Assembly: GCA_947502495.1 (NCBI GenBank)
Contig: CANNAC010000011.1
Coordinates: 1-64,000, forward strand
From: an uncultured Flavobacteriaceae bacterium
GTDB taxonomy: Bacteria > Bacteroidota > Bacteroidia > Flavobacteriales > Flavobacteriaceae
Length of the DNA stretch: 64,000 bases
Direction: 5' to 3'
The notes under the pieces were generated by a model. That model was given only the letters and a program-made list of their open reading frames with translations, made no database searches and was not told where the DNA came from. Of the stretch, positions 8,529 through 21,278 are shown in pieces. Position 1 is the stretch's first letter. Every line of letters begins with the position of its first letter. The position numbers and the translations under genes were made by a program.

Positions 8529-11500
8529 TTAATTATAGTTAACCTCTTGTTTTGCTTGCATCATTTGATCAAACTCTTCTTTAGACCCTACGATAATGTT
8601 ATCATAGTTACGCATTCCTGTTCCTGCTGGAATTCTGTGTCCTACAATTACATTCTCTTTAAGTCCTTCTAAAGTATCAATCTTACCAGCTACAGCTGCT
8701 TCATTTAATACCTTAGTAGTTTCTTGGAAAGAAGCTGCAGATATAAACGATTTTGTTTGCAGTGATGCTCTAGTAATACCTTGTAAGATAGGTGTAGCAG
8801 TTGCAGGCTTAGCATCTCTAGCTTCCACTAACGCTTTATCCTCACGACGTAAAATAGAATTTTCATCTCTTAAATCACGTGCTGTTACAATTTGCCCTTC
8901 TTTTAAGGTAGCAGATTCTCCTGCATTTTCAACTACTTTCATTCCAAAGATATCATCATTTTCAACAATGAAATCTGATTTATGTACTAGTTGATCTTCT
9001 AAGAAGATAGTATCACCAGAATCAATAATTCTAACTTTACGCATCATTTGTCTAACAACTACTTCAAAGTGCTTATCATTAATTTTCACACCTTGTAAAC
9101 GATATACTTCTTGTACTTCGTTAACTAAGTATTGTTGCACTGCTGAAGGTCCCTTAATATTAAGGATATCGTTAGGTGTTATAGAACCATCGGATAAAGG
9201 CATACCAGCTTTCACGAAATCATTTTCTTGTACAAGAATTTGATTCGATAATTTCACTAGATATTTCTTAATATCTCCAGTTTTAGATTCTATAATAATC
9301 TCACGATTACCTCTTTTAATTTTACCGAAAGAAACAACACCATCAATTGCACTTACAACTGCTGGATTAGAAGGATTACGCGCTTCAAATAATTCTGTTA
9401 CACGTGGTAAACCTCCTGTAATATCTCCTGCTTTTGAAGACTTACGTGGAATCTTAACTAAAATTTTACCAATATTAACTTTCTCACCATCATCAATCAT
9501 AATGTGAGCTCCAACTGGTAAGTTATAAGAACGAATAGCTTCTCCTTTACTATCTTCAACGATAAGTGTTGGAATAAGCTTTTTGTTTCTAGATTCAGAA
9601 ATTACTTTCTCTTGGAAACCTGTTTGCTCATCAATTTCAACTTGGTAAGTAATACCTTGTTCAATGTTTTCATAACGAACTTTTCCAGCAAATTCTGAAA
9701 TAATTACACCGTTATATGGATCCCACTGACAAACTACATCTCCTTTAACTAATTTGTCTCCGTTTTTAACTTTAACAAAAGAACCATAAGGAATATTATT
9801 CGTACTTAAAGTAATACCTGTTTTCTTATCTATTAATTTGATTTCAGAAGTACGAGAGATCACAACATCTACGATGTTACCTTCGTTATCTTCTCCTTTT
9901 ACAGTTTTCAATTCCTCAATCTCTGCAATACCATCAAACTTAACGGCTAATTTATTTTCTTCAGAAATGTTACCTGCAATACCACCTACGTGGAATGTAC
10001 GTAATGTTAACTGTGTACCTGGTTCTCCAATAGATTGTGCTGCCACAACTCCTACTGCTTCTCCACGTTGCACCATTTTGTTTGTTGCAAGGTTTCTACC
10101 ATAACATTTCGCGCAAATACCTTTTTTAGCTTCACAACTTAATGGAGAACGAGCATCTACTTTATCTACTGGTGAGTTTTCAATTGCTTTTGCAATATCT
10201 TCTGTAATTAACTCATTAGCTCCAACTAATAATTCGTCTGTTAATGGATTATATATATCGTTTAATGAAATACGACCTACAATTCTTTCTTCTAAAGTTT
10301 CAACAACTTCATCATTCTTTTTAAGTGGAGAGATTTCTACTCCTCTTAATGTACCACAATCTACAGTATTTACAATTACATCTTGAGATACATCTACTAG
10401 ACGACGTGTTAAATACCCTGCATCGGCAGTTTTAAGTGCTGTATCGGCAAGACCTTTACGTGCACCGTGTGTAGAAATAAAGTACTCTAAAATAGAAAGC
10501 CCTTCCTTAAAGTTAGAAAGAATTGGATTTTCAATAATAGATCCACCTCCTGCAGTAGATTTTTTAGGCTTCGCCATTAATCCACGCATACCTGTTAACT
10601 GGCGAATCTGTTCTTTAGATCCACGAGCTCCAGAATCAAGCATCATATACACCGAGTTAAAACCTTGTTGGTCTTCACGAATACGTTTCATTGACAATTC
10701 TGTCAGTTCTGCATTGGTAGAAGTCCAGATATCAATAACTTGGTTATAACGCTCATTATTTGTAATAAGTCCCATATTATAGTTACCCATAATACCGTCA
10801 ACTTTTACGTTTGCAGCATCAATCATAGATTGCTTTTCTGGTGGAATAATAATATCCCCTAAACTAAATGATAAACCACCTTTAAATGCGTAGTAATATC
10901 CTAAGTTTTTAATTTCATCTAAGAAATCTGCTGTTTCTGGTACTGATGTTACTTTTAAAATGTCACCAATAATATTTCTTAGTGATTTTTTAGTTAATAC
11001 ATCATTGATATATCCTGCTGCTGCTGGTACTTTTTTATTAAAGATTACACGACCAACAGTAGTTTCAATAATTTGAGGAACTAATTCTCCTGCTTCATTA
11101 AAATCTATTGCTCTTACTTTAATTCCCGCATTTAAATCAACACGTTTTTCATTGTATGCAATAGTTACTTCTTCATCCGAATAAAAAGTTAAACCTTCTC
11201 CTTTAACTTTAACGTCTTTAGTAGAAGTTCTTAGCTTGGTCATATAATAAAGACCAAGTACCATATCTTGTGAAGGTACAGTTACTGGCGAACCATTTGC
11301 TGGATTTAAGATATTATGAGAAGCCAACATTAATAATTGACATTCTAAAATAGCTTCTGGTCCTAATGGTAAATGCACAGCCATTTGATCTCCATCAAAA
11401 TCGGCATTAAATGCAGTAGTTACTAATGGGTGTAATTGAATTGCTTTTCCTTCAATTAATTTTGGTTGAAAAGCTTGAATACCTAGTCTGTGTAATGTAG

Positions 11501-12830
11501 GAGCACGATTTAAAAGTACTGGATGTCCTTTTAAAACATTTTCTAAAATATCCCAAACTACAGGTTCTCTTTTATCTATAATTTTCTTTGCAGATTTTAC
11601 AGTTTTTACAATTCCTCTTTCAATTAGTTTTCTAATTACAAAAGGTTTGTAAAGTTCTGCTGCCATGTTTTTAGGCAATCCACATTCAAATAATCTTAAT
11701 TCTGGTCCTACAACAATTACAGAACGAGCAGAATAATCTACACGCTTACCAAGTAAGTTTTGACGGAAACGTCCTTGCTTACCTTTAAGGGAATCTGATA
11801 ATGATTTTAGTGGTCTATTCGAGTCTGTTTTTACTGCAGATGATTTACGTGTGTTATCTAATAAAGAATCTACAGATTCTTGTAACATACGTTTCTCATT
11901 ACGTAAAATAACTTCTGGTGCTTTAATTTCAACTAACCTTTTAAGACGGTTGTTTCTAATAATTACACGACGATATAAATCATTTAAATCTGAAGTTGCG
12001 AAACGTCCACCATCTAAAGGCACTAAAGGTCTTAATTCTGGTGGGATAATTGGCACTACTTTCAAGATCATCCATTCTGGACGATTCTCTCTATTTTCGT
12101 TAGATTCTTTTAAAGCTTCTACTACTTGTAAACGTTTTAAAGCTTCCGTTTTACGTTGTTTAGACGTTTCGGTATTTGCTTTATGACGTAACTCATAAGA
12201 AAGCGTTTCTAAATCTATTCTAGCTAATAAGTCGATCAAACATTCTGCTCCCATTTTTGCAAGGAACTTGTTTGGATCTGTATCATCTAGATATTGGTTT
12301 TCTTGCGGAAGAGTTTCTAGAATATTTAAGTATTCTTCTTCGGTTAAGAAATCCATTTTTTGTAATGGTTCTCCTTCGGCATTCTTAGCAATACCTGGTT
12401 GAATTACTACGTAACGTTCGTAGTAAATAATCATATCTAATTTCTTAGAAGGTAAACCTAAAAGGTACCCTATTTTGTTTGGTAAAGAACGGAAATACCA
12501 AATATGTGCAACAGGAACTACTAAATTAATGTGTCCTACTCTATCACGACGTACTTTCTTTTCTGTTACTTCTACACCACAACGATCACATACAATACCT
12601 TTATATCTAATACGTTTATATTTACCACAAGCACATTCATAATCCTTTACAGGACCAAAAATACGCTCACAGAATAAACCGTCACGTTCTGGTTTATGTG
12701 TACGATAATTGATAGTTTCTGGTTTTAAAACTTCACCTCTAGACTCTGCTAAAATAGATTCTGGTGATGCTAAACCAATGGAGATTTTATTAAATCTCTT
12801 TACTGGGTTCTTATCTTGTTTTCTTGCCAT
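8529..12830 (-). CDS. rpoC: DNA-directed RNA polymerase subunit beta'
   Basis: This is the largest core subunit of RNA polymerase and holds the catalytic magnesium. At 1433 aa it has the usual Bacteroidota length. Visible landmarks are the N-terminal zinc site with C66, C68, C81 and C84, the active-site motif [12 protein letters not shown] near residue 475, and the second cysteine cluster [15 protein letters not shown]. It follows rpoB by 73 bases on the same strand, in the conserved rplKAJL-rpoBC order. The ATG at 12830 gives the normal N-terminus ([20 protein letters not shown]). No frameshift or missing motif was noticed. Confidence 0.98.
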   Translation of the reverse strand: MARKQDKNPVKRFNKISIGLASPESILAESRGEVLKPETINYRTHKPERDGLFCERIFGPVKDYECACGKYKRIRYKGIVCDRCGVEVTEKKVRRDRVGHINLVVPVAHIWYFRSLPNKIGYLLGLPSKKLDMIIYYERYVVIQPGIAKNAEGEPLQKMDFLTEEEYLNILETLPQENQYLDDTDPNKFLAKMGAECLIDLLARIDLETLSYELRHKANTETSKQRKTEALKRLQVVEALKESNENRENRPEWMILKVVPIIPPELRPLVPLDGGRFATSDLNDLYRRVIIRNNRLKRLVEIKAPEVILRNEKRMLQESVDSLLDNTRKSSAVKTDSNRPLKSLSDSLKGKQGRFRQNLLGKRVDYSARSVIVVGPELRLFECGLPKNMAAELYKPFVIRKLIERGIVKTVKSAKKIIDKREPVVWDILENVLKGHPVLLNRAPTLHRLGIQAFQPKLIEGKAIQLHPLVTTAFNADFDGDQMAVHLPLGPEAILECQLLMLASHNILNPANGSPVTVPSQDMVLGLYYMTKLRTSTKDVKVKGEGLTFYSDEEVTIAYNEKRVDLNAGIKVRAIDFNEAGELVPQIIETTVGRVIFNKKVPAAAGYINDVLTKKSLRNIIGDILKVTSVPETADFLDEIKNLGYYYAFKGGLSFSLGDIIIPPEKQSMIDAANVKVDGIMGNYNMGLITNNERYNQVIDIWTSTNAELTELSMKRIREDQQGFNSVYMMLDSGARGSKEQIRQLTGMRGLMAKPKKSTAGGGSIIENPILSNFKEGLSILEYFISTHGARKGLADTALKTADAGYLTRRLVDVSQDVIVNTVDCGTLRGVEISPLKKNDEVVETLEERIVGRISLNDIYNPLTDELLVGANELITEDIAKAIENSPVDKVDARSPLSCEAKKGICAKCYGRNLATNKMVQRGEAVGVVAAQSIGEPGTQLTLRTFHVGGIAGNISEENKLAVKFDGIAEIEELKTVKGEDNEGNIVDVVISRTSEIKLIDKKTGITLSTNNIPYGSFVKVKNGDKLVKGDVVCQWDPYNGVIISEFAGKVRYENIEQGITYQVEIDEQTGFQEKVISESRNKKLIPTLIVEDSKGEAIRSYNLPVGAHIMIDDGEKVNIGKILVKIPRKSSKAGDITGGLPRVTELFEARNPSNPAVVSAIDGVVSFGKIKRGNREIIIESKTGDIKKYLVKLSNQILVQENDFVKAGMPLSDGSITPNDILNIKGPSAVQQYLVNEVQEVYRLQGVKINDKHFEVVVRQMMRKVRIIDSGDTIFLEDQLVHKSDFIVENDDIFGMKVVENAGESATLKEGQIVTARDLRDENSILRREDKALVEARDAKPATATPILQGITRASLQTKSFISAASFQETTKVLNEAAVAGKIDTLEGLKENVIVGHRIPAGTGMRNYDNIIVGSKEEFDQMMQAKQEVNYN

Positions 12831-12858
12831 GTTTTTTAAGTCTTCAGTTATCAGCCTT

Positions 12859-12884
12859 CAGTATATAACGCTTGCTATATACTG
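12859..12884 (-). other. Hairpin between rpoB and rpoC
   Basis: CAGTATATA (12859-12867) pairs perfectly with TATATACTG (12876-12884), loop of 8, inside the 73-base rpoB-rpoC spacer. There is no T tract on the transcribed strand right after it, so it looks more like a stability or processing element than a terminator. Confidence 0.4.
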
Positions 12885-12903
12885 TTGACCGACTACTATT
12901 TTT

Positions 12904-15900
12904 TTACTCCTCTAATCTGATGTCTAATCCTAAACCTTTCAATTCATGCATTAATACATTGAATGATTCTGGTAATCCCGGATCTGGCATTGGTTCTCCT
13001 TTAACAATACTTTCATATGTTTTAGCTCTACCAATTACATCATCAGATTTAACGGTCAATATTTCTCGTAATGTTGCTGATGCACCATATGCTTCTAGTG
13101 CCCAAACTTCCATTTCACCAAAACGTTGTCCACCAAATTGTGCTTTACCACCAAGAGGTTGTTGTGTAATAAGTGAGTATGGTCCTATAGAACGCGCGTG
13201 CATTTTATCGTCAACCATATGTCCTAGTTTCAACATATAAATAACTCCAACGGTTGCTGGTTGATCAAAACGATCTCCAGTACCACCATCATAAAGATAT
13301 GTATGTCCAAATCTTGGAATTCCAGCTTCATCTGTAAATTCGTTAATTTGATCTAGTGTTGCTCCATCAAAAATAGGCGTAGCATATGTACGATCTAATT
13401 TTTGTCCGGCCCAACCTAATACAGTTTCATATATTTGACCAATATTCATACGAGAAGGTACACCAAGTGGATTTAATACAATATCAACTGGAGTTCCATC
13501 TTCTAAGAAAGGCATATCTTCTTGACGTACAATACGTGCAACAATACCTTTGTTACCATGTCGTCCTGCCATTTTATCACCAACTTTAAGCTTACGCTTT
13601 TTAGCAATATAAACTTTTGCTAATTTGATGATTCCTGCTGGTAATTCATCTCCAACAGAAATAGTGAACTTCTCACGTCTTAAAGAACCTTGTAAATCGT
13701 TTTCTTTAATTTTGTAGTTATGAATTAAATCTGCAACTAACGTATTCGTCTTGTCATCTGTCGTCCAAGTACCTGAAGTTAGGTGCGTATAATCATCTAC
13801 AGCATTTAACATTTTAAGTGTAAATTTCTTTCCTTTTGGAAGTACTTCTTCACCTAAATCATTAAAAATACCTTGTGCCGTTTTACCATTTACAAGTGTA
13901 AATAACTTATCTACTAAAACAGCTTGTAAATCGTCAAACTTCGTATAATATAAAGCTTCTAATTGCGCTATATCTTCTTTATCTTGAGCACGTTTACGTT
14001 TATCTTTAACCGCTCTTGAAAATAACTTCTTATTAATTACAACACCATGTAATGAAGGTGAAGCTTTTAAAGAAGCATCTTTTACATCTCCGGCTTTATC
14101 ACCAAAGATTGCACGTAATAATTTTTCTTCTGGAGTAGGATCAGATTCCCCTTTTGGTGTAATTTTTCCGATAAGGATATCACCAGGTTTCACTTCTGCT
14201 CCAACACGAATCATTCCGTTTTCATCCAGATCTTTTGTAGCTTCTTCAGAAACGTTAGGAATATCATTAGTTAACTCTTCGTTACCTAATTTTGTATCTC
14301 TAACTTCTAAAGAATACTCATCTATATGTATAGATGTAAAGATATCTTCACGTACTACTTTTTCTGAAATTACAATTGCATCCTCAAAGTTATACCCTTT
14401 CCAAGGCATAAAGGCTACTTTCATGTTTCTACCTAAAGCTAGCTCTCCTTTTTGAGTTGCATAACCTTCGGATAAAACTTGACCTTTTACAACTTTATCT
14501 CCTTTAACAACGATTGGTTTCAAGTTAATACTTGTACCTTGATTTGTTTTTCTAAATTTAGTTAATGGATATGTTTTCGTATCTGAATCGAAACTAACTT
14601 TAGCTTCGTCATCTGTACGATCGTACTTGATTGTAATTTCTAATGAATCTACATATTGTACAACACCATTTCTCTCTGCATTAATAAGTACACGAGAATC
14701 TGAAGCCACTTGACGTTCTAAACCAGTTCCTACAATAGGAGCTTGCGGACGTAATAAAGGTACAGCTTGACGCATCATGTTAGATCCCATCAGGGCTCTA
14801 TTCGCATCATCATGCTCTAAGAAAGGAATTAATGAAGCGGAAATAGATGATATTTGATTAGGTGCTACATCGGTATAATGTAAATCTTTAGGATCAATTA
14901 CTGGGAAGTCACCTTCCATTCTAGCAATTACCTTATCATGTAAGATTTTCCCATTCTCATCAACTTTTACTGTTGCTTGAGCAATTAGTTTATCTTCTTC
15001 TTCTTCTGCACTTAAATAGATTGGTTCGCTTTTAATATCTACTACACCATCTGTTACTTTTCTATATGGTGTTTCAATGAATCCCATAGAATTCACTTTA
15101 GCAAATACAGAAAGTGACGAGATAAGACCAATATTTGGTCCCTCTGGTGTTTCAATAGGACAAAGTCTTCCGTAGTGTGTATAGTGAACATCACGTACTT
15201 CGAAACCTGCTCTTTCACGAGATAAACCTCCTGGTCCTAATGCGGAAAGACGACGCTTATGCGTGATCTCTGCAAGAGGATTGGTTTGATCCATAAATTG
15301 CGATAACTGGTTGGTACCAAAGAAAGAATTAATAACAGAAGATAATGTCTTCGCATTAATTAAATCAATAGGTGTAAATACTTCGTTATCACGAACGTTC
15401 ATACGCTCACGAATAGTTCGTGCCATACGTGCTAAACCAACACCAAATTGTTGTGATAATTGCTCACCAACTGTACGTACACGACGGTTAGATAAGTGAT
15501 CAATATCATCAATCTCTGCTTTAGAGTTGATTAGCTCAATTAAATATTTTATAATAGTTATGATATCTTCTTTGGTAAGCACTTGCTTATCCATACCGAT
15601 ATCTAACTGTAATTTCTTGTTCATTCTATAACGTCCAACTTCTCCAAGAGAGTAACGTTGATCACTAAAGAATAATTTATCTATAATACCACGTGCAGTC
15701 TCTTCATCTGGCGGCTCTGCATTACGTAGTTGTCTATAAATATGTTCTACAGCTTCTTTTTCAGAGTTTGTAGGATCTTTTTGAAGTGTATTATGAATAA
15801 TAGCATAATCTCCTTGTTCTGCACTTTCTTTATGTAAAAGAATTGTTTTTACATTTGCTTCAAGAATTTCTTCAATATTGTCTTTATCTAAAACAGTATC

Positions 15901-16716
15901 ACGATCTAAAACGATTTCATTACGTTCAATCGATACTACTTCTCCTGTATCTTCATCTACGAAATCTTCATGCCATGTATTAAGAACACGTGCAGCAAGT
16001 TTACGTCCTAAAATTTTCTTAAGACCAGATTTTGAAACTTTAACTTCTTCAGCTAAATCAAAGATCTCTAAGATATCTTTATCACGTTCAAAACCAATTG
16101 CTCTAAATAAAGTAGTTACAGGTAATTTTTTCTTTCTATCAATGTATGCATACATTACAGAGTTGATGTCGGTAGCGAACTCTATCCAAGAACCTTTAAA
16201 TGGAATTACTCTTGCAGAATATAATTTAGTTCCATTTGCGTGGAAGGATTGTCCAAAGAACACACCTGGTGAACGGTGTAATTGAGAAACTACAACGCGT
16301 TCTGCACCGTTGATACAAAAAGTACCAGAAGGTGTCATGTAAGGGATAGTACCTAAGTACACATCTTGAACAATAGTCTCGAAATCCTCATGTTCAGGGT
16401 CTGTACAATATAACTTTAACCTTGCTTTTAATGGCACACTATATGTGAGTCCTCTTTCGATACATTCTTCTATAGAATATCTAGGTGGATCAATAAAGTA
16501 ATCTAAAAATTCTAATACAAATTGATTACGTGTGTCTGTTATTGGGAAGTTTTCTAGAAAGGTATTGTATAAGCCTTCATCTCCTCTTTCTTCAGATTTA
16601 GTTTCTAACTGGAAAAAATCCTGAAAGGATTTTATTTGAATATCCATAAAATCAGGATACTCCGTTCTATTTACAATAGACGAGAAATTTAATCTTTCAG
16701 CTTGTTTTGCTAACAT
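12904..16716 (-). CDS. rpoB: DNA-directed RNA polymerase subunit beta
   Basis: RpoB is the second large core subunit of RNA polymerase and carries the rifampicin pocket. The ATG at 16716 gives 1270 aa; the codon before it is TTG, which could be mistaken for a start one residue earlier. The rifampicin region ([20 protein letters not shown], about residues 465-490) shows the usual sensitive-type residues. The family motifs [22 protein letters not shown] and [14 protein letters not shown] are present, and the C-terminus ends LGLDIRLEE. It lies downstream of rplL with a 124-base spacer containing two hairpins. Confidence 0.98.
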   Translation of the reverse strand: MLAKQAERLNFSSIVNRTEYPDFMDIQIKSFQDFFQLETKSEERGDEGLYNTFLENFPITDTRNQFVLEFLDYFIDPPRYSIEECIERGLTYSVPLKARLKLYCTDPEHEDFETIVQDVYLGTIPYMTPSGTFCINGAERVVVSQLHRSPGVFFGQSFHANGTKLYSARVIPFKGSWIEFATDINSVMYAYIDRKKKLPVTTLFRAIGFERDKDILEIFDLAEEVKVSKSGLKKILGRKLAARVLNTWHEDFVDEDTGEVVSIERNEIVLDRDTVLDKDNIEEILEANVKTILLHKESAEQGDYAIIHNTLQKDPTNSEKEAVEHIYRQLRNAEPPDEETARGIIDKLFFSDQRYSLGEVGRYRMNKKLQLDIGMDKQVLTKEDIITIIKYLIELINSKAEIDDIDHLSNRRVRTVGEQLSQQFGVGLARMARTIRERMNVRDNEVFTPIDLINAKTLSSVINSFFGTNQLSQFMDQTNPLAEITHKRRLSALGPGGLSRERAGFEVRDVHYTHYGRLCPIETPEGPNIGLISSLSVFAKVNSMGFIETPYRKVTDGVVDIKSEPIYLSAEEEEDKLIAQATVKVDENGKILHDKVIARMEGDFPVIDPKDLHYTDVAPNQISSISASLIPFLEHDDANRALMGSNMMRQAVPLLRPQAPIVGTGLERQVASDSRVLINAERNGVVQYVDSLEITIKYDRTDDEAKVSFDSDTKTYPLTKFRKTNQGTSINLKPIVVKGDKVVKGQVLSEGYATQKGELALGRNMKVAFMPWKGYNFEDAIVISEKVVREDIFTSIHIDEYSLEVRDTKLGNEELTNDIPNVSEEATKDLDENGMIRVGAEVKPGDILIGKITPKGESDPTPEEKLLRAIFGDKAGDVKDASLKASPSLHGVVINKKLFSRAVKDKRKRAQDKEDIAQLEALYYTKFDDLQAVLVDKLFTLVNGKTAQGIFNDLGEEVLPKGKKFTLKMLNAVDDYTHLTSGTWTTDDKTNTLVADLIHNYKIKENDLQGSLRREKFTISVGDELPAGIIKLAKVYIAKKRKLKVGDKMAGRHGNKGIVARIVRQEDMPFLEDGTPVDIVLNPLGVPSRMNIGQIYETVLGWAGQKLDRTYATPIFDGATLDQINEFTDEAGIPRFGHTYLYDGGTGDRFDQPATVGVIYMLKLGHMVDDKMHARSIGPYSLITQQPLGGKAQFGGQRFGEMEVWALEAYGASATLREILTVKSDDVIGRAKTYESIVKGEPMPDPGLPESFNVLMHELKGLGLDIRLEE

Positions 16717-16750
16717 CAATGGACGGAATTTTGATTAAAAAAAATATAAA

Positions 16751-16812
16751 GCGTATACGTCATATTTATATACGCAAAATGGTCTAGGTCTTAGAACGCA
16801 TGTTCTAGACCT
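16751..16812 (-). promoter_or_regulatory. Two hairpins between rplL and rpoB (possible attenuator)
   Basis: One stem is GCGTATA/TATACGC (16751-16757, 16769-16775). The other is AGGTCT..GAAC with GTTC.AGACCT (16786-16797, 16802-16812), a 10-bp stem with a small internal loop. In E. coli the rplL-rpoB gap holds an attenuator that lowers rpoBC expression relative to ribosomal proteins. The placement suggests a similar role, but no clear T tract is seen. Confidence 0.45.
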
Positions 16813-16840
16813 AAACCTTTATGTTGTTTGCTTGTTAAAC

Positions 16841-17212
16841 TTACTTAAGCTCAACCTCTGCTCCAGCTTCCTCTAAAGAAGATTTTAAGCCTTCAGCTTC
16901 ATCTTTAGAAACACCTTCTTTGATTGCACTTGGTGCATCATCTACTAAACCTTTAGCTTCTTTTAAACCTAAACCAGTTAATTCCTTAACTAATTTTACT
17001 ACTGCTAATTTAGAACCACCAGCGGCTTTTAATATTACATCGAATTCAGTTTGAGCTTCAACAGCTTCTCCACCAGCAGGTCCAGCAGCAACTGCTACAG
17101 CTGCAGCAGCAGGCTCAATACCGTACTCATCTTTTAATATAGTTGCTAATTCATTAACTTCTTTTACAGTTAAGTTAACTAATTGTTCTGCGAAATCTTT
17201 TAAATCTGCCAT
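16841..17212 (-). CDS. rplL: Ribosomal protein L7/L12
   Basis: This is the stalk protein of the 50S subunit, which recruits translation factors. The 123-aa sequence has the three expected parts: an N-terminal dimerisation region ([20 protein letters not shown]), an alanine-rich hinge ([14 protein letters not shown]) and the C-terminal factor-binding domain ([34 protein letters not shown]). It follows rplJ, whose product L10 binds L7/L12 dimers. Annotation is secure. Confidence 0.98.
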   Translation of the reverse strand: MADLKDFAEQLVNLTVKEVNELATILKDEYGIEPAAAAVAVAAGPAGGEAVEAQTEFDVILKAAGGSKLAVVKLVKELTGLGLKEAKGLVDDAPSAIKEGVSKDEAEGLKSSLEEAGAEVELK

Positions 17213-17273
17213 TTTTCTATCGTTTTAATAATTTGGTAATAATATATTTGTAATTAAGTGCGTACTTATTGAA

Positions 17274-17795
17274 TTATCCCTCTCTCTGAGATAAAGTTTT
17301 TAAGATACCTGAAAGTTTTCCTCCACTCGATTGAAGCGCTGAAATAACGTTTTTAGCTGGAGATTGTAATAATCCAATGATGTCTCCAATTAATTCTTCT
17401 TTCGACTTGATGTCAACTAACATATCTAATTGCTCATCACCAATGTAAATAGCTTCTTCAATGAAAGCACCTTTTAATAAAGGCTTTTCTGTTTTCTTTC
17501 TGAAAGCTTTAATTACTTTAGCTGGAGCGTTTCCAGTTTCGGAATACATCACTGATGTATTTCCCTTTAAAACTGTAGGAAGGTCACCAAATTCTCTATC
17601 TGATGCTTCCATTGCTTTTTCAAGTAATGAGTTCTTAACAACTGCTAATTGTACGTTTGCTTTAAAACAAGCACGACGTAAATTTGATGTTGCAACTGCA
17701 TTTAATCCAGAAATATCTGCTAAATAGATATTTGCGTTATCAGCTAATTGTGCAGTTAAGTCTTTAATTACTTGTGATTTCTCTTCTCTTGTCAT
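17274..17795 (-). CDS. rplJ: Ribosomal protein L10
   Basis: L10 anchors the L7/L12 stalk on the 50S subunit. The 173-aa length is normal; motifs NIYLADISGLN, LRRACFKANVQLAVVKNSLL and the C-terminal stalk-binding helix (IGLLQSPAKNVISALQSSGG) fit the family. It starts 19 bases after rplA, so there is no room for the long L10 leader of E. coli, and any L10 autoregulation would have to use another site. Confidence 0.97.
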   Translation of the reverse strand: MTREEKSQVIKDLTAQLADNANIYLADISGLNAVATSNLRRACFKANVQLAVVKNSLLEKAMEASDREFGDLPTVLKGNTSVMYSETGNAPAKVIKAFRKKTEKPLLKGAFIEEAIYIGDEQLDMLVDIKSKEELIGDIIGLLQSPAKNVISALQSSGGKLSGILKTLSQREG

Positions 17796-17814
17796 AATAA
17801 AAGTTTTTAACTAA

Positions 17815-18504
17815 TTAACCAATTTTTGGATCTACAGCAATACTTGGGCTCATAGTAGAAGACATAAATATGCTTTTTACATAAACACCTTTTGATGCAG
17901 TTGGTTTAAGTTTCATTAATGTTTGTAATAATTCATTTGCATTACCTTCAATTTTATCAGCACTAAAAGATGCTTTTCCAATTGCAGCGTGTACAATACC
18001 AGTTTTATCTACTTTAAAGTCGATTTTACCAGCTTTTACTTCTGTAACGGCTTTTGCAATATCCATTGTTACTGTACCTGTTTTTGGGTTAGGCATTAAA
18101 CCACGAGGACCTAATACACGTCCTAAAGGACCTAACTTACCCATAACACTAGGCATAGTAATAATAACGTCAACGTCTGTCCAACCACTCTTGATTTTAT
18201 CAAGGTACTCATCTAAACCAACGTAATCTGCTCCAGCTTCTTTAGCTTCTGCTTCTTTATCTGGAGTTACTAATGCTAAAACTTTTACGTCTTTACCTGT
18301 ACCATGAGGAAGAGATACTACACCTCTCACCATTTGATTAGCTTTTCTAGGATCTACTCCTAAACGAACTGCTAAATCTACAGATGCGTCAAACTTTGCA
18401 TTAGAAATTTCTTTAATTAATGCAGATGCTTCAGTAACAGAATAAATTCTTCCTTTTTCTATTTTTGCTAAAGCCTCTTTTTTCTTCTTTGTTAATCTTG
18501 CCAT
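17815..18504 (-). CDS. rplA: Ribosomal protein L1
   Basis: L1 forms the mobile stalk at the E site and often represses its own operon by binding mRNA. It is 229 aa with the family motifs [52 protein letters not shown] and the GTV..DIAKAV region. It sits 19 bases after rplK in the standard order rplK-rplA. Confidence 0.98.
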   Translation of the reverse strand: MARLTKKKKEALAKIEKGRIYSVTEASALIKEISNAKFDASVDLAVRLGVDPRKANQMVRGVVSLPHGTGKDVKVLALVTPDKEAEAKEAGADYVGLDEYLDKIKSGWTDVDVIITMPSVMGKLGPLGRVLGPRGLMPNPKTGTVTMDIAKAVTEVKAGKIDFKVDKTGIVHAAIGKASFSADKIEGNANELLQTLMKLKPTASKGVYVKSIFMSSTMSPSIAVDPKIG

Positions 18505-18523
18505 TTTAAATTTCTTTTATAGA

Positions 18524-18961
18524 TTAATTTGGCGCGTTTCCAGTCACGGTTATACCCATTGACCTTGCGGTTCCAGCTACCATCTTCATTGCAGATTCAA
18601 TTGTAAATGCATTTAAATCTACCATTTTGTCTTCTGCGATAGTTTTCACTTGATCCCAAGAAACTTTAGCTACTTTTTTTCGGTTTGGTTCTCCTGAACC
18701 CTTCTTGATTTTTGCCGCTTCTAATAATTGTATTGCAGCTGGTGGTGTTTTGATTACAAATTCAAATGATTTGTCTTTGTAAACAGAAATTACCACAGGT
18801 AAAACTTTACCTGGTTTATCTTGTGTTCTAGCATTAAACTGCTTACAGAACTCCATGATATTAACCCCAGCAGCTCCTAGAGCGGGTCCAACCGGTGGCG
18901 ACGGATTCGCTGCACCTCCCCTTACTTGTAACTTAACTACTTTGTCTAACTCTTTTGCCAT
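18524..18961 (-). CDS. rplK: Ribosomal protein L11
   Basis: L11 belongs to the GTPase-associated centre of the 50S subunit. The 145-aa protein shows [35 protein letters not shown], the lysine-rich [11 protein letters not shown]-type segment and the C-terminal [10 protein letters not shown]. It is preceded by nusG (67-base gap) and followed by rplA, the usual bacterial order. Confidence 0.98.
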   Translation of the reverse strand: MAKELDKVVKLQVRGGAANPSPPVGPALGAAGVNIMEFCKQFNARTQDKPGKVLPVVISVYKDKSFEFVIKTPPAAIQLLEAAKIKKGSGEPNRKKVAKVSWDQVKTIAEDKMVDLNAFTIESAMKMVAGTARSMGITVTGNAPN

Positions 18962-19028
18962 TTTAAATAATTTAGTCGATTTTCTTTTATTGGAAGCAAA
19001 AGAAAAATCTATCTTTATGTAACAATTA

Positions 19029-19583
19029 TTATACTTTTTCTACTTGCATATAACTTAGTTCTAATGGTGTTTTTCTTCCAAAAATCTTCACCATTACTTC
19101 CAGTTTACGCTTTTCTTCATTTATCTTCTCAATACTTCCGTCAAATCCATTAAAAGGACCATCTATAACTTTCACTGTTTCTCCTATAGTAAAAGGTATA
19201 GCAACATTAACATCGGTATCTACTTCTAGTTCATCTACCTTACCTAACATTCTGTTTACTTCAGATTGTCTTAAAGGCACAGGCTCTCCTCCTTTTGTTT
19301 CCCCTAAAAAACCGATAACGTTAGTTACAGATTTTATAATGTGAGGTATCTCTCCACTTAAATTAGCCTGAACCATAATGTAACCTGGAAAGTAAACTTT
19401 TTCTTTACTTACCTTTTTACCATTACGTATTTGAATTACTTTTTCGGTAGGAACTAGTACTTGATCTACATAATCTTGCAAACCTAATCGAGCTATTTCA
19501 TTCTCAATATATGCTTTGATTTTGTTTTCCTGACCACTTACAGCTCTAACAACGTACCATTTCTTCTCAATTCCTTCAGACAT
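19029..19583 (-). CDS. nusG: Transcription termination/antitermination factor NusG
   Basis: NusG binds RNA polymerase and links it to Rho or the ribosome. The 184-aa protein has the N-terminal NGN domain ([30 protein letters not shown]) and a C-terminal KOW domain ([20 protein letters not shown]). It starts 11 bases after secE, the conserved secE-nusG-rplK arrangement. Confidence 0.97.
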   Translation of the reverse strand: MSEGIEKKWYVVRAVSGQENKIKAYIENEIARLGLQDYVDQVLVPTEKVIQIRNGKKVSKEKVYFPGYIMVQANLSGEIPHIIKSVTNVIGFLGETKGGEPVPLRQSEVNRMLGKVDELEVDTDVNVAIPFTIGETVKVIDGPFNGFDGSIEKINEEKRKLEVMVKIFGRKTPLELSYMQVEKV

Positions 19584-19594
19584 AAATCTTAAAA

Positions 19595-19792
19595 TTATCC
19601 GTTTATTACATTAAAATAATACCCAATAACTTTACTAAAAACTGTATCTACTCCCCAAATTGCTAAAGAGAAAATAATAGAAAATACAGCTACTAGAATA
19701 GTTAAACTTTGTGTCTCTGCCCAAGTAGGCCAGCTCACATTGTTTTTTAATTCTTCAAATGATTCTTTTATATAATTTACAATTCCTGCCAT
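19595..19792 (-). CDS. secE: Preprotein translocase subunit SecE
   Basis: SecE is the small essential clamp of the SecYEG channel. From the ATG at 19792 it is 65 aa, typical of single-span SecE: an amphipathic helix with ESFEELKNNVSWPTWAETQS followed by one transmembrane segment (LTILVAVFSIIFSLAIWGVD). The frame is open upstream through the tRNA-Trp gene, but that part only reads tRNA sequence and is not coding. It lies between tRNA-Trp and nusG. Confidence 0.95.
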   Translation of the reverse strand: MAGIVNYIKESFEELKNNVSWPTWAETQSLTILVAVFSIIFSLAIWGVDTVFSKVIGYYFNVING

Positions 19793-19809
19793 TATAATAT
19801 TTGTATTTG

Positions 19810-19882
19810 CACGGGTTGAGAGACTCGAACTCCCGACACCTGGTTTTGGAGACCAGTGCTCTACCAACTGAGCTAAACCCGT
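19810..19882 (-). tRNA. tRNA-Trp (CCA)
   Basis: A full cloverleaf of 73 nt: acceptor ACGGGTT/AACCCGT with discriminator G, TAGCTCAGTTGGTAGAGC D-arm, anticodon loop CTCCAAA (anticodon CCA), and GTTCGAGTC T-loop. CCA is not encoded. It sits between tuf and secE and is probably co-transcribed with them. Confidence 0.97.
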
Positions 19883-19945
19883 AAATATAAGTGAAGGTGT
19901 TCCGCAAAAACGGAACACCTCTACCTATTATTTATAAACTCTTAA

Positions 19946-21133
19946 TTAGTCTAAAATCTCAGTTACCTGACCAGCTCCAACTGTTCTTCCTCCTTCACGT
20001 ATAGCGAAACGAAGACCAACATTCATTGCAATTGGTTGGATTAACTCAACGTGAATTGTTAAGTTATCTCCAGGCATTACCATTTCAACTCCATCAGGAA
20101 GCGCAATGTTTCCAGTTACATCCGTTGTACGAACGTAAAATTGAGGACGGTAATTTGTATGGAATGGAGTATGACGTCCACCTTCTTCTTTCTTAAGGAT
20201 ATAAACCTCTGCTTTAAATTTAGCATGAGGAGTTACAGAACCTGGCTTACAGATTACCATTCCTCTAGAAATCATTGATTTCTCTATACCTCTTAATAAA
20301 ATACCTGCATTATCTCCAGCCTCACCTCTATCAAGGATTTGACGGAACATTTCAATACCTGTTACAGTAGAAGTTAACTTCTCAGCTCCCATTCCAATGA
20401 TTTCTACAGGATCTCCAGTATTTGCTACACCAGTCTCAATACGACCAGTTGCTACAGTACCACGACCAGTAATTGAAAATACATCTTCAATAGGCATTAA
20501 GAAATCTTTATCAATTTCTCTTAATGGCTCTTCGATCCAAGCATCAACAGCTTGCATTAATTCTAACACAGAATCAACCCATTTTTGCTCCCCATTAAGT
20601 GCTCCTAAAGCAGAACCTGCAATTACAGGACCATTATCACCATCATATTCGTAGAAAGATAATAAGTCTCTGATTTCCATGTCTACTAATTCTAGTAACT
20701 CTTCATCATCTACCATATCCACTTTATTCATGAATACAACCATACGAGGAATTCCTACTTGACGACCTAATAAGATATGCTCACGTGTTTGTGGCATTGG
20801 ACCATCTGTTGCAGCTACTACTAAAATAGCTCCATCCATTTGCGCAGCACCTGTAACCATGTTCTTCACATAATCGGCGTGACCTGGACAGTCAACGTGC
20901 GCATAGTGACGATGTTCTGTTGCATATTCTACGTGAGAAGTATTAATTGTTATACCTCTTTCTTTTTCTTCAGGTGCGTTATCAATTTGATCAAATGATC
21001 TTGCTTCTGAAAAACCTGCATCAGCTAATACTTTAGTAATAGCAGCAGTTAAAGTTGTTTTACCGTGATCTACGTGTCCAATAGTACCAATGTTTAAGTG
21101 TGGTTTTGAACGATCGAAAGTTGCCTTTGCCAT
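19946..21133 (-). CDS. tuf: Elongation factor Tu
   Basis: EF-Tu brings aminoacyl-tRNA to the ribosome. The 395-aa protein has the GTPase motifs GHVDHGKTT (19-27), DCPGHADY (81-88) and NKVD (about 136), then the two beta-barrel domains with [13 protein letters not shown] and the C-terminal [14 protein letters not shown]. It lies downstream of four tRNA genes and upstream of tRNA-Trp-secE-nusG. Co-location of tRNA genes with tuf is common in bacteria and links tRNA and factor supply. Confidence 0.98.
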   Translation of the reverse strand: MAKATFDRSKPHLNIGTIGHVDHGKTTLTAAITKVLADAGFSEARSFDQIDNAPEEKERGITINTSHVEYATEHRHYAHVDCPGHADYVKNMVTGAAQMDGAILVVAATDGPMPQTREHILLGRQVGIPRMVVFMNKVDMVDDEELLELVDMEIRDLLSFYEYDGDNGPVIAGSALGALNGEQKWVDSVLELMQAVDAWIEEPLREIDKDFLMPIEDVFSITGRGTVATGRIETGVANTGDPVEIIGMGAEKLTSTVTGIEMFRQILDRGEAGDNAGILLRGIEKSMISRGMVICKPGSVTPHAKFKAEVYILKKEEGGRHTPFHTNYRPQFYVRTTDVTGNIALPDGVEMVMPGDNLTIHVELIQPIAMNVGLRFAIREGGRTVGAGQVTEILD

Positions 21134-21196
21134 GTTTAATTTATTTTAATCTATTTATATTATTGTTCAATTTATTCTATACTATACTTTAAAAAG

Positions 21197-21268
21197 AGCC
21201 AATGACGGGAATTGAACCCGTGGCCTCTTCCTTACCAAGGAAACGCTCTACCCCTGAGCTACACCGGC
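21197..21268 (-). tRNA. tRNA-Thr (GGT)
   Basis: A 72-nt cloverleaf with acceptor GCCGGTG/CATTGGC (two G-T pairs), discriminator T, anticodon loop TTGGTAA (anticodon GGT, reading ACC and ACU) and T-loop GGTTCAATTCC. It is the last of the four tRNAs before tuf. Confidence 0.96.
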
Positions 21269-21278
21269 TAAATATTAG

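Noticed and set aside
12872-16285. Plus-strand open frames opposite rpoB (for example 12872-13240 and 15878-16285)
   Set aside because: They are antisense to a highly conserved gene and show no family features.
19793-19918. N-terminal extension of SecE
   Set aside because: These codons read the tRNA-Trp gene; SecE starts at 19792.
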